Shown here: in pieces, positions 33,335 through 43,665 of the stretch
Layout: every line of letters begins with the position of its first letter
Numbering within the stretch: the first letter of the stretch is position 1
Assembly: GCA_022478985.1 (NCBI GenBank)
Contig: JAKSZP010000154.1
Location: forward strand, 103,955-167,954
Source: Massospora cicadina
Lineage: Eukaryota; Entomophthoromycota; Entomophthoromycetes; Entomophthorales; Entomophthoraceae
Length of the DNA: 64,000 nt
Direction: 5' to 3'
Program-made: the position numbers and the translations under genes
Notes under the pieces: model-generated
Databases searched by the model: none
What the model saw: the letters and a program-made list of their open reading frames with translations, nothing else
What the model was told of the DNA's origin: nothing

Positions 33335-34860
33335 CATCTTGCAAGTTTCCAAGCGGTGCTCCAGAGCCCTTTGCTGCTCCCAAAAAGCAATTTTTATTTT
33401 TGCCTTTGGGTCAAACATTGGAACCTCTTCCCATATGCAAGTGTGGCCATCATTGAGATGGCCATAGCGGTGTTTAAACCTGCTGGCTTAATTGATTTTT
33501 GCCCCTTTAAGGGTTATTTTGACCTCAGTTTCCATTCTGAGGCCGATGCAATGGCAGCATCTAAGCTGCCATTAATTTTAATAAAATTTATCCTCCTACT
33601 GTTTGCACTCGGCTCCCAGATGATGCCACTTTTGTGGTCCAGTTCGCCAGGTTGTCCTCCCACCTTTCCCCCAAAAGCTTCCACCATGAGCTCATGGAGG
33701 GTTTGGCCATTTACGGCGCATACCCCATGTTGCAATGTGTGGTTTTAAATGGAGCAGATCATTTGGCAGGGCCACACGCCTTTGTGACAGTCCGTTCATT
33801 CCGTTGTGCCACCCACCTCATGATTCCCCCTCGCTTGGTGATCAAATCTACCCTTGATCACACATTCTGGGTGCATGTCAAAAATGGCTGCACCATTTGC
33901 CCCTTGTGCCTCAAGATCGATCACTTGAAGCACAAGTGCCCAATGTCTTCTGACTCCACTGCTTCCACCGCTCCTCCTTCCAACATTGCATTGGCAGCTA
34001 GTTCAGCTCAATTTTTGAATGGGGCTCAATCCTCCTGCCCCCAACCTCAGCAAGTTTTGGCGCTGCTTCCAAGGTGGCAGCCAATAAAATTGAAAACATC
34101 TTAAAAATTCAAACAATTCAACCAGATTACAGATTCCTGAGTCGATGGCTGACTCAGTTTCAGCTGAGCTGCCATGGTCAACAGCACGTGGCCAATCAGC
34201 TCCTGCCACTGCCACAATTCTGGTGGCTGGCCCAGTATTGGCTGAATCCAATACATTCGAGGCTCTCAAATGGATTGATGAGGATTAAGGGCTGTACCAT
34301 GTCAAGCTGGTTTTTGCTTTTGGAGTAATTTTTCGTTGATCCTCCCAAATTGTGGCCCCACCATTTTTTACCTCAAAGCGGGTTTCCCATTTATAAGAAT
34401 ATTAAAAAATGGAAGTTGAGGCTGCAGCTGCCCTTTCCAACACCCTACTTCACCAGCAACTTCATGCGGCGATGGATCCCCTTGTTGAGTGCATCCCTAC
34501 CCAAATTTGCCTCATGATTTTTAGTAAGATGCTAAATATGAAATTGAGGAGCTTGCTTATGGTGCGAGCCATGCTTGCATTGTCATTGAAAAAACTTCTC
34601 TTTTTAACCCCACTTATTCTAAAAACTGCTGGTGCATCAAGTCTTTCACTTGTGTGCTGGCTCTCATCACTTTTGCTGAGCGTCAACTTGCTCAATATGT
34701 TAAAGCAATGAACACTGATGGCTTCATAAATGAAGAAAGCCCAAAACTATACCTCCTTATGCCCTGTGTCGCTAATGTCACCCTGATGCTGTCCACAATG
34801 GTCCACCAGCTAAAGCGGGCGCTGGACAAAAGTTTTCCAAAAAACTTCCTCACCTTCTAA
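33335..34860 (+). pseudogene. ORF1 protein of copy 2, main part (CCHC zinc knuckle)
   Basis: The code resumes after G1. WVKHWNLFPYASVAII and GLIDFCPFKGYFDL (33410-33525) match copy 1 (RVKYGKLFPYHDQAII, RFIDFRPYKGHLTL). In the next frame come HHELMEGLAIYGAYPML and GADHLAGPHAFV (33680-33795). The zinc knuckle CPLCLKIDHLKHKC (33898-33939) fits CX2CX4HX4C exactly. A Ser/Pro/Gln-rich stretch follows, then a helical end (VHQLKRALDKSFP, ~34800). It is likely an RNA-binding protein. Frame changes occur at ~33640 and after ~34100. No polymerase follows. Confidence 0.72.
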
Positions 34861-34999
34861 TATGGCTTCCTAGGCTGTTAGCTGAGGTGCCATATTAGGA
34901 AAAAAGTTATTTTAATAGTATCTTTGTTTGGCCCATTTGCAAATAAAGATGCATGGCGGCTCCCCCTTTTGGGTTGGGTACCACTAGTGCTATAAAAAG

Positions 35000-35180
35000 A
35001 AGGGTACTGAGTGCCATACTTTGTATGATGGCTGGGAGGCTGATGAAGCGACTATCACCACAGGACCCAAGTCTAGGTCAAGGTCAAGCTGGTGGGCCAA
35101 CTCTAAACTCATAAAGTTAGCCGCTGCTCCAGTGTCAACCAAGGCCTCAAAGGACGCCTGGTGAGCTCTGATACTAAATT
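35000..35180 (-). pseudogene. C2 aspartic protease, upstream half
   Basis: The minus-strand reading SIRAHQASFEALVDTG, then AAANFMSLELAHQL (35175-35100), is a clear retropepsin active site with DTG intact, followed by LDLDLGPVVIVASS and YKVWHSVP at 35010. The rest of the protease is on the other side of the ORF1-only insertion, from 27082. The frame is open across the junction after one duplication is removed. Confidence 0.85.
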
Positions 35181-35189
35181 TTCATTTAC

Positions 35190-35780
35190 AACAAGAAGTA
35201 GGCAGAATTCATTTTGATTAGCAGATATGTCATTTCTGCTGACACTGAAGAGATATTAAGCAAATCAGGGAAAAGCAGGCTTTCAAATGGGAGAAATTTG
35301 TAGAGAGCAAGGGGTTGGGAACTGTCATCTTTGGGCTTAATTTCCATTGACTCACCAACAGTTAAACCAGGATTAAACAACCTGGGCGCGGGGACAGCAT
35401 TTGACCCTTGAACCAATACTTATATAGATTAACAACAGGGCCAGGATCTAAGAACACATCAGGCAGCCAAAATATGAAGTCTACAACTTGAGGGTGGGGA
35501 GAATGGCGGAGATTAGCATTAATGGAATTCGCTGCCTTGCACAGTTGATCCACTATCTTCATAGGGGTGGACCAAACTTCGTGATAAGCGGAGGCGAAAT
35601 CTAACGCAGATATAAAAATTGCTTGGAGCATATCTCTAGAAAAATCAAGCTCAGGGGCATATTCATGGAATTGTGTTACTAAAGAGCTCATAGTAGGGGC
35701 TTTGGTGATAATAGAGAGTATTGGAACAAACGTTCCAAACGTGGTACAGGGGGTTTTTAAAGCTTCTGATACTGCTGCAA
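35190..35780 (-). pseudogene. C2 Gag, C-terminal part
   Basis: The minus-strand frame 35691-35362 and its continuation hold a Gag-like sequence (SSLVTQFHEYAPELDF, VVDFIFWLPDVFLDPG), reaching the protease at 35180. It continues Gag code on the far side of solo LTR S2: TSLVA at ~36330 joins AVSEALKTP at 35775. No zinc knuckle could be made out. Confidence 0.6.
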
Positions 35781-36324
35781 TGTCAGGATTCTCCCTTTAT
35801 TGGGGGAAGCCCTGACTTGGGTTTGCAACCTGCCTACAGGTGGATGCCAGATTGGGCTCCCCATTAATTTGGTTTGAGCCCAATATGAAGTATTGGGGAT
35901 CAGTCCCAATAATTAAATTAAATTTAAATTTATTTTTGACACTGGCAACTAAATGCTGAGGATGTCAAAACATCAATCAGGCCATGGGGAATTACTATCT
36001 AACGCTGACCCAATCAAGTCACCCTTTTGGGATCACTGGCAACTAATGCTGAGGATGATCCCACTCCTCATTTTATTATTTAGTTATTTATATTTATTCA
36101 TCATTGACAATTGATGCTGACATTTTTCACTCCCGATTCCTCCCTTCCCTGATCCATCAAGGTCCTATTTATACCTCAAGGATCATTCTAATAAATTACC
36201 ATTTCACCTATCTCTTTTCCATTTTTAGCTTATGAAAGGCCTTATTGGTCTATTAACTCGCTGAGGGCTTTGGGGCTCTGATTAATAGGGGCTGGGTTGT
36301 AGTTGCTCTCCTGAAGTCCTGACA
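35781..36324 (-). mobile_element. S2: solo LTR (544 bp) in the C2 gag gene
   Basis: The ends are a perfect 8-bp inverted repeat, TGTCAGGA...TCCTGACA, and the flanks are a perfect 5-bp duplication TGCAA (35776-35780 and 36325-36329). The orientation is set by TATAAATAGG on the minus strand (36173-36164). Three copies of a ~23-bp motif follow the TATA box (36123-36103, 36057-36035, 35964-35941); two similar copies occur in solo LTR S3. No coding content is present. Confidence 0.88.
36164..36173 (-). promoter_or_regulatory. TATA box of solo LTR S2
   Basis: TATAAATAGG on the minus strand, about 150 bp inside the LTR. It fixes the LTR orientation and lies upstream of the repeated motif. Confidence 0.5.
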
Positions 36325-36600
36325 TGCAACAAGTGAGGTAGGGTCACCTGACCTAATAGCAGAATGCAGAAGTCCTCGCACCCATCGATGGGCTTCACCT
36401 TCAGCCACATCCAAAAAGGACAACACCTTGTTGGGCGTTGGGCAATGAAGCGGCATCATTCAGGGCAACTCTGATCACATTTGCACCTCAACAAGGGCGT
36501 TGAGGTATTGATTTGCAACATCTCAGGAATGAATACCCAGATTCCCTACTTGAGAGTGAGTTGAGGGGAGAGTAGCGGCCAATGAGGACATGCTACCATG
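36325..36600 (-). pseudogene. C2 Gag, N-terminal part
   Basis: The minus-strand reading is SSLAATLPSTHSQVG (~36590), then NKVLSFLDVAEGEAHRWVRGLLHSA and GDPTSLVA (36430-36325), a typical gypsy capsid block (KVxFxxSxxxGxAxxWV). It runs into solo LTR S2. A start codon near 36597 is plausible. Confidence 0.65.
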
Positions 36601-36629
36601 GAGAAACTCTCCAAAGCAATTCAAATGCT

Positions 36630-38449
36630 GCTCACAAAATTGGTGACTGACCAAGCAAACAGCAGTAGACAAACTACTGACTGCACGTTCATTTGGTAAA
36701 GTGTAATTACTTTAGCGCCCATCTCTACGAAGAGGGTGGAAATGGCCAGAAATAATGTATGGTCGATTATGTTAGGTAGACGGCATAGAAAGTTTAGACT
36801 GTCTTGCCAGTTGGAAAGCAAAAGCACCCAAAAGGAAAGTCAGAATGCCTTAGGCATTGCCACTCAAACAACGTTAGCCTTTGCAAAAAGATGTGTGCCA
36901 ATTGAGTGCCAGTTATTTGCAAGTGTAAAAAGGAACATATCAATAAACCAGGCTGTTGCAACTCCAGGCCCAGTGGGCCTTGCTATAAGGAGTTGTTCAA
37001 GCGGATTTGCCAGTTTGGAATTCTCTATAGGAGAGTTTGGTATGAAAACGGAGGTAATGGGGAGGATCCTCTCCTGGAGTGGAGACTTATGGGCCCTCAG
37101 GAATCCAATATCTTGCTAGCAGATGGCCTCGACATTTGGGTTGAATTCCCAGAAGTCTTTTACATGATACGTCCAGTTAACTGCGGTAGGAGCTATAGTC
37201 ACTATCATGATTGGTATTGTCCATCCAATATGGGGCTCAAAGGCCACATTGTTAGTGCCATAGGGTGTTCATCAAGAAGTTTTTGTATAAAATCAAAATA
37301 TTATGATAATAGGGATTATTTTTAATAAATGTTAAATTGAGAAAGTTGACCGTCAATTTCTTTAGAGCGTTACAAATGCTTAAATAGGAATTTGATTAAG
37401 GGAATAACTTAGCAAAGCACAGGATCAGGGCCCTCAAGATTCGACCTAAATCAGTAAACTATAAGCAGGGGAAATGAATTCAATTTGAACTGAATTTGAA
37501 AAGTCAGCTAATGCCAAGTCGCTGTTGGTTTGATCTTGGATGACCAAATTGCGTTTTCACCACCTTACTGATGGTTAGCACAATGGCATCTCGCCCAATG
37601 AGCAACTGGAACCTCCCAAGGCCACCCCCATAGGGGCGGTCCCAAAAGGTCAGGAATGGGTTCAAGATATTCAATCCACCTGCACCCAGTCAATTTGGCA
37701 TATGTTTGGCAAAGCGAGATGCACCAAATGATAATCCTAATTTTTGAGGGGAGGGTTTTAGGCTATTGGCGACTTTCAATGATGACCCAATGTCATTGGC
37801 AAGTTTTTCCAAAGATTTGACATTTGGCACATTTGTCTTATAAGGCACAATCCGTCAAGCTTTGTCTCCAATGTTTTTGAGGTGAGTTTTGAATCAGCAA
37901 TAACAACTTTTCAATGGCCTGATGCCATTGGCGAGTTTACCCAAGGATTTGACACTAAACACATTTTCCTAAGAGGTACACGCCTGTTGGGCTTTGTCCC
38001 CTGATGTTTTTGAAGTAAGATTTGAATTGACAACATTTTCTAATAAGCTGATTCCCTTTGTGAGCTTTGCCAATATTTTGACACTTGATTCCCCATTTAC
38101 TGAGTGTGCAAACCCGTCTAACTTTGTTGCTGAGGGTTTAAGGCTTATGGAACTTGATTTTAAGGGCTTAATGCCATTGACTTTGTAAGAACCTTTAGGC
38201 CCATGGGGTGGCAGCTTTCAAGTATTCTGGTTCAAATTTCCTCGATTTGCCATACTAATTCAGTGGAGGCAATTGCGGGGACAGGTGGTGGGATCTTCAA
38301 AGGGAGAGCTGTTACCCATCGCTCATCTACCATATAGGCAAGATCGCTCTGTGAGATGAGAGGGATAGCTGCCCTCTTTGGACCCTTTTTTGTAGGGAAT
38401 GGGAACATCACCTAGTCTAGGCAGAGGGGACGCTCTTTTTGGAATAACA
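36630..38449 (-). repeat. C2 5' LTR (~1.8 kb)
   Basis: It begins TGTTATTCC at 38449 (minus strand), at the break in F integrase code. The first ~490 bp match the 3' LTR (22655-22160), and further blocks match the C1 LTR. It contains 3-4 tandem units of ~130 bp (37707-38174) and extended minus-strand reading without many stops (for example GLGRFQLLIGRDAIVL at ~37610, AMPKAF and NWQDSLNFLC at ~36810-36760). The exact right (3') end before gag is unresolved, at about 36.63 kb. Confidence 0.65.
37707..38174 (-). repeat. ~130-bp tandem repeat in the C2 LTR
   Basis: Units start at about 37795, 37927 and 38058, with a partial unit before. Each contains a GGCAAG/GGCGAG start, TTTGACA, a TTTGTCTCCAATGTTTTTGAG-like core and an AATGGCCTGATGCCATTGG-like end. 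On the minus strand all units read in one frame as VKSLGKLANGI, SVKILAKLTKGI and NVKSLEKLANDI. The C2 3' LTR (22160-22380) retains part of the array. Confidence 0.65.
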
Positions 38450-40085
38450 CATTTACTCTATCTATCATTCTAAAAGTTGCAGGATGGTAGGTGGCGGAGC
38501 ACACTTGAGTGGGCCCATTTATATTGTCGCTCTTGCACCAATGATTAGAAATTTGACAGTCAGAGAGAATCATATTAGGGCACCCATGCTGGGTGATGAT
38601 TTAATTTTATAGGAATGTGGCTGTATCTTTAGCTGATGTGGAGTGTAGACATGTGGCTTCATTCCACTTTGTTAAATGATCCACAGCCAAAAGAAAAATT
38701 GATGACCATTAGACGCTTGGGGTAGTGGACCCACAACATCAGAAACTTATTGTATAAAAGGATTTACATGGTGGAACCAGTGGATGCTGGCTTTGGGTAT
38801 TAGTCCAGCCTGTCTTTTAGATATGAGACAGGACTCTAATACACTTTGAACTTGAAGGAGCATATTTTCCAGACAGCACTGAGTTTTGAGTCACTGATAG
38901 TTTTTTTTTCCTCTATGCCTGGCTCGCAAATGTCCTTCTAATATAACGTCTTACAAGCAGAAGGTCAGATATAGGTAACTATAATTGTGATAGTAAACTA
39001 CATAGGTTAACATTCTTGTTCTGAGTATTTGCCAATCTTTTTTTATAAATCTTTCTGAAAAGTAAGTGACTCTTTTTACAAGAAGTTGGGTTGAGATAGA
39101 AGATCATAGAGCAAATGCTCCTCAGGATTGGTTATAGTTAATATAGTTGAATAAACAATTAGAATATTAATTTATTGGCCCTGGGTAATGTAGAATGGAG
39201 AAATCATAGTTTGAAGTTTTAACGCTCTCCAGACAATCTCCCATCATGATCCATCATCTTTTGTAGCCATTGCAATGAGCCATGATCAGCTATATAATAA
39301 AATTTTCCCCATATGATTAGGGTTAGAAATTCTTAATAGCCACTAATGCTGACAGACACTCACGCTCAGTAACGCTGTAGTTACGTTTAGCTTTAGATAG
39401 GCTTTGCTATAATACACTATAGGATGATCCATTATATTTTCATCATGCTGGGATAATATAGCTCTGATAGCTATATTTCTAGCATCCATGAATAACAGTA
39501 ATTGTTTAACAAATTTAGGATTTATAGAAGCAGAGTAGTTTGTAAGGGCTACCCGCAATAGATCAAAGGACTGCTGCTGCTCTTAATTCCACTGAAAAGG
39601 AATACCTTTTTAGATAAACTAAGGGTTCTGAGGTATCCGCAAAGTAGGGAATGAATTTGACAATATCTATTATACATTTCCAGAAAGACTTGTACATCTC
39701 AAAAAGGACTTAAGTGGCGGCATTTTAGAAAAGGCTGTGACTTTGTCCTCAATCAGAGATATTCCTTTCTTACTTATCTTATGCCTCAAAATTCATTTCG
39801 CTTTGAACAAAGAAACATTTGGAGTGCTTGACTTTACTAAGCTTTCTGTAACCGCTGGAAAACCTCTTTCAGTGCTAAGTGGGCGGTAAAAATTTTGAGA
39901 GAAAATGGTTATATAATTAAGATAGACTAACATGAAAGGGCATCTTAAATCTCCCAATAGCCCATACTTTGCTCATTGGAAAGTGGCAGGGGAATTACAT
40001 AGCCCCTGCGGCATCCATGTAGGCTCAAACAGAGCTTTGCTAGAGATAAGGGCTCATATTTCATGATCTTAGGGTATAATGGATA
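38450..40085 (-). pseudogene. F gypsy element: RT end, RNase H and integrase core (broken)
   Basis: Minus-strand blocks: ALFEPTWMPQGLCNSPATF (~40035-39975) and VYLNYITIFS (~39925), the palm and catalytic turn (YxDD decayed to YLNY). RNase H remnants at 39558-39343 include FMDARNIAI, AILSQHDENIMDHPIVYYSKA. The integrase core is at ~38760-38460: GHQFFLLAVDHLTKWNEAT, ITQHGCPNMILSD, TYHPATFRMIDRVN. Element C2 begins exactly here. The lineage resembles G1/G3. No intact frame remains. Confidence 0.8.
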
Positions 40086-40753
40086 TGTCACAACCTGGTC
40101 TTCACATCAACCTCAATAGAAAAATTTCTGATTCCTCCAAGAAATGAAAGGTCAATTTAAGTTAAAGTATGTCAACAGAAAATCAGATTATCAAATGTGG
40201 TGTCAAAGGTAAGAAATTAAAATTCAGGATCAGAGACAGATCTGGTGGAATGAAAGTCTGCAAAGAATGCACAATATAATGATTAAATAGGATAATGAGT
40301 CTCTTTAGATGATGTAATATCATTGTTTAAGAGTTAGTTTAGGTGAAAAGTTTATTCATGGGTTTGCAGTTGATAATCCAATGTAAGGACTTAATCTAAT
40401 AGATAAGTTTCTGTCTTTTTAAGAAAGTGCTCAAACAATCAAATAATTATTGCTGGCATATCTAACTGATTTTAAGATTCTTTTAGTTTATATATTTAAA
40501 TTCAGTGCTGGAGTATGAGCTCAAGTATAGAGCTAGGAAAAGCGCAGGCCTCGTTCTCAGAACATTCCTGGGGCCAAACTATGCTGTTGGCATGCAGTGT
40601 TGCCGGGTCAGTCATTTAAGGATGTTATAACATCCAGACATGGTGCACGTGCTCAGGTATGGGTCTTGGCAGGCTTATATGTAATGTGGTCATTAACTTA
40701 GCTAGTACTATCCAATTCATTTTTGGCGTACTGGAACAAACCCGCACATTACA
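40086..40753 (+). repeat. G2 5' LTR
   Basis: It is co-linear with 46761-47306 plus 47858-47990. Shared blocks include AAGTGCTCAAACA, ATATCTAACTGATTTTAAGAT, GTATGAGCTCAAGT and GCATGCAGTGT. It lacks the mariner insertion and so provides the empty site. There is a GC-richer second half, and the ends are TGT...ACA. Confidence 0.85.
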
Positions 40754-41156
40754 TTAGATGAGACACCAACACTTTTCTTTCATTCTTGTGCGGCCTCTAA
40801 AAGGAAGTGGTAGTCCTGAGAGGGGGGAGTGATACCAACATGTGCTGACCGTAGTGATGGTGGGATTTTCTTTAGCATACTTAATACGTAAGGTGGTGCA
40901 GGTATGGGGTGCTGTGATGATGAAAGCAGAGTAAAGCAATGTAGTACCCAGATCCAAGGATGGTCAAGTAGCTCATCCCATGGAGGCTCTAAATAAGCTT
41001 CATCAGTTGATTGTGCAGATTTGGTATAAGGCACGTCTGGCCCAATTTAAAGGGGAAGCCCCTTTCTTATTCCAGATTGCCAAAACATGGATGCATTAAA
41101 ATCAGACTTGGAATGTTGAGTACAAGAGTTGATAAAAGAGCAAGGTCGCCTCCCAA

Positions 41157-42923
41157 CGTAATGAATAAGTTTGTCTTGATTGTTACATTCCAACTTGGAT
41201 TCATATTTTCCAAATCTGAGTTTGATTTCTTTATAAACATTTTTGGTTCAGTAGCTTTGGGCGCTGGGTTGTGCCTCGCCTGTGTTGTAGATTAGGCTTG
41301 TGCGAGACTAATCAATGAATCAGGTGACGCCCCTGAAGTGCTGCCTTTATAAGGCATGCCTATCTATTCTAAAGTTCACTTCAGAATTCTAAGCTTTTTC
41401 CCAAAGCATTCCTTACCTGGGGAGCATTGTTGGTTGCTCCCCAGACAAAATATTGATGGCAGGGTTTTTATGTGTCCAGAATAAATTTAAAGGTTGTTTC
41501 AGGGTTAGCATACCTCACTTACCTGTGGTCTTTTTCCCTGTCAAAGAGCTTTTTGAGTGGGTTGGTTTTGGACCAACTCCCCTAGAGGACTTTACATAAA
41601 CAACCAGGATTAGGGGAGTGTTGGGTTTGTTGGGTGCCAAGGGTACCTCTCCAAACATGATTGGCTTGTTTGGTTTTGTGTAGGTGCACCAAACAAATAT
41701 TTATGCATTTATATGGCACTCAGAACTGGGGTTTTTATGTCCGTGACATTATTCTGAATTCATTGTGCACTGCATGCTGCCAATCCTCAGTTTGGTCTGA
41801 CCTCAGTGGTCACTTGGTACTGGTTGTTGAGGAACTAGCACCAGTGGGAGCTGGTGACTGATGGAGAACCCTGGACTTGAAGTGATCGTCAGTTCAATTT
41901 TCCAGTGGGGCCTCCTGCTCACCACGGATTTGGTGGCACTGAGGGGACCTGTCCCAGCAGGGCTCCCTCACCCCGCAGATGGTCCACCTGGAAAGGGGTC
42001 ATATGTTCAGCTGTGCTGGACCACGCGCCCCTCTCACATTCTTTTGGTGAAAGCGCCTTCTAGGTCAGGATGGGGAGACCATCGCCAACGGGAGCCTGGG
42101 AGGGGGCGAAACAAAGCCATGTGCTAGGCATGCATCCTTGTGCCGTGTGGGCTGATTCTGGCAGCCCAGTCCTGATTTGCTCTCACCATCTATGTTTCTT
42201 TGAGGGGCCCAGAGTTTATCCAGGCTAAATTTTCCTGGGGCTCGAGGTAATTCTCCCCAGGAATCCCTCATTGTGGCGGCCTTCCTTTGTGGGGCCCCTC
42301 TTTGGAGAGGGGCCCTCCTTTAGTGGGGGGTGATGTAACAAACGAGTTTGTCTCAATCATTACATTCTGAATCAGATTTGGATTTTCCAAATCTGAGTCA
42401 GATCACTCTATAAATATTTTTGGTTCAGTTATTTCAGGCGCTGGGTTGTGCCTCGCCCAAGTTGTAGATTAGGATTGTGCAATCCTAATCAATGACTCAG
42501 GTTAGGCCCCCAAAGAGCTGCCTTTATAAGGCACTTCTGCCCAGTCTGAAGTTCACTTCGGAATTTTAAGCTTTTCCCCTAGAATTCCTACCTGGGGAGC
42601 ATTGTCGGTTGTCCCCAGACAAGCTATTGATGGCAGGGCCTTTTTATGTGTCCAGAATAAGAATAAAGGTTTTTAAGGGTTAGCATACCTCACTTACCTG
42701 TGGTCTTTTTCCCTGTCAAAAAGCTTTTTGAGTGGGTTGGTTTTAAGCCAACTCCCCCAGAGGACTTTGCATAAACAACCAGGATTAGGGGAGTGTTGGG
42801 TTTTTTGGGTGCTAGGGTACCTCTCCCAACATGGTTGGCTAGTTTAGTTTCATTTTGGTGCACCAAACAAATATTTATGCATTTATATGGTGGTCGGAAC
42901 TGGGTGTTTTCTGGTCCGTTACA
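41157..42923 (+). mobile_element. TRIM-B: non-autonomous LTR element with perfect TSD
   Basis: LTRs of 592 and 590 bp (41157-41748, 42334-42923) flank an interior of only 585 bp. The ends are TGTAA...TTACA (the left copy starts CGTAA). The flanks are a perfect 5-bp duplication CCCAA (41152-41156 and 42924-42928). A purine tract AGTGGGGGGTGA precedes the right LTR. The GC-rich interior has an 88-codon frame (41861-42127) of unknown family and no gag or pol. Both LTRs carry a TATA box inside a perfect palindrome, TGCCTTTATAAGGCA. It depends on enzymes from other elements. Confidence 0.92.
41342..41356 (+). promoter_or_regulatory. Palindromic TATA element of the TRIM-B LTR
   Basis: TGCCTTTATAAGGCA is a perfect 15-base palindrome (around its central base) with TATAA in the middle. 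It is repeated unchanged at 42519-42533 in the other LTR although flanking bases have diverged. It is the likely core promoter and could in principle fire in both directions. Confidence 0.55.
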
Positions 42924-43429
42924 CCCAAGTTCTGTAGATGAATGTGTGGATTTAATTGGTCGCGCAGCTTTCCCAGATGAGTCGCAGGACAATTCATGGT
43001 CAGCGCATTTAATAGTCAGTCAGGGGCGTAGCTCAGTGGAGGAGTATATGAAAGTTTTCTAACCACCAGCAAAGATGGCCTGGGTTGCAGAATCACTATA
43101 ATCACGAATGTTCCAGCAGGTTACAAGCGGATTTACTGGTAGCCATGGCGGCAGCAAATGTTCAAGGTACATTGGCGGAGTAATTAGCGCTGGCCATGTA
43201 GGTTGAAAAACAATTGGCGTTGGCATGGGACCAGTGTGAGAGTACCATGTCTCTGGGGAAGGGTCAATCACTGGATAGTGGTCAGCATTTTTATAGTTGT
43301 TGGTATGCCTCATCTAATAACTTCATTAATGTACAATATGAGAGCCAACAAAGAATTTGAAGGACTAAAGTAGAGGGGCAAGCCAAGGACATGAGAATGA
43401 GGACATTTCTAAGTATACGCCGTCTGAAA

Positions 43430-43665
43430 ATTTGCAATTCAAAATAAAAAATAAAACAGCATCTTCATTCTATCCTCATTCATTTATCCTAACGAAGTTA
43501 TACATCCATAGCAGAACAGAAGAGGTGATGGCCCTGGTGGATACAGGGGTGGAAGAGAATTACGTTGAAATTTCAGAAGAAAGGAGATTGAAGTTGGAGA
43601 TTCAAAAGGGTCTAGAGGTCTTTTTAATCAATGTGTTATGGAGGGCATCTCATGGTGAGTAAGTC
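43430..43665 (+). pseudogene. G2 aspartic protease
   Basis: The open frame reads EEVMALVDTGVEENYVEISEERRLKLEIQK (quoted in parts: ALVDTGVEENYVE at ~43530, then RRLKLEI). The retropepsin DTG is intact. In chromoviruses the next residues are usually ATxNFIS. The frame ends at 43662, before the rest of the domain. Confidence 0.8.

Larger units (their letters stand above)
27093..34999 (+). mobile_element. ORF1-only LINE-like retroposon, copy 2 (split by G1)
   Basis: A plus-strand insertion in the C2 protease gene. AAGGGTACTG occurs at both edges (27083-27092 and 35000-35009), with weaker similarity running on for ~15 bp, as expected for a LINE-type duplication. Removing it restores the protease reading (YKVWHSVPLFGQQF). 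With G1 and one CCCAC subtracted the element is about 1,913 bp, against 1,907 bp for copy 1. The 3' end reads CTATAAAAAG, preceded by TTGGGTACCAC-like code comparable to the copy 1 tail. It carries only the ORF1-type protein and no polymerase. Confidence 0.7.
21400..38449 (-). mobile_element. C2: minus-strand chromovirus carrying three nested insertions
   Basis: This is a Ty3/gypsy chromovirus read right to left: 5' LTR from 38449, gag ~36.6 kb, protease ~35.1 kb, reverse transcriptase and RNase H ~27-25.3 kb, integrase ~25.1-24.3 kb, chromodomain ~22.9 kb, purine tract and 3' LTR from 22655. Gag, protease and integrase are interrupted by S2, the ORF1-only copy 2 (with G1 inside) and S1. Reading resumes across each insertion. 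It belongs to the same family as C1 (same LTR start, chromodomain and LTR interior). It sits in the integrase gene of element F. The left boundary is uncertain. Confidence 0.75.
40990..43330 (+). pseudogene. G2 Gag remnant (split by TRIM-B)
   Basis: Left of TRIM-B: LHQLIVQIWYKARLAQF (~41000). Right of it: QGRSSVEEYMKVF (43024-43062), a typical gypsy Gag block (QGxxSVxEYxxxF), preceded by DSWSAHLIVS-like code. Stops and shifts are frequent and no zinc knuckle was found. TRIM-B removes the continuity at 41157-42923. Confidence 0.6.

Noticed and set aside
36736..37325. Two overlapping plus-strand open frames of 127 and 139 codons as a possible captured cellular gene.
   Set aside because: They are antisense to C2 LTR sequence that matches the C1 LTR on the other strand. 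No family is recognised.
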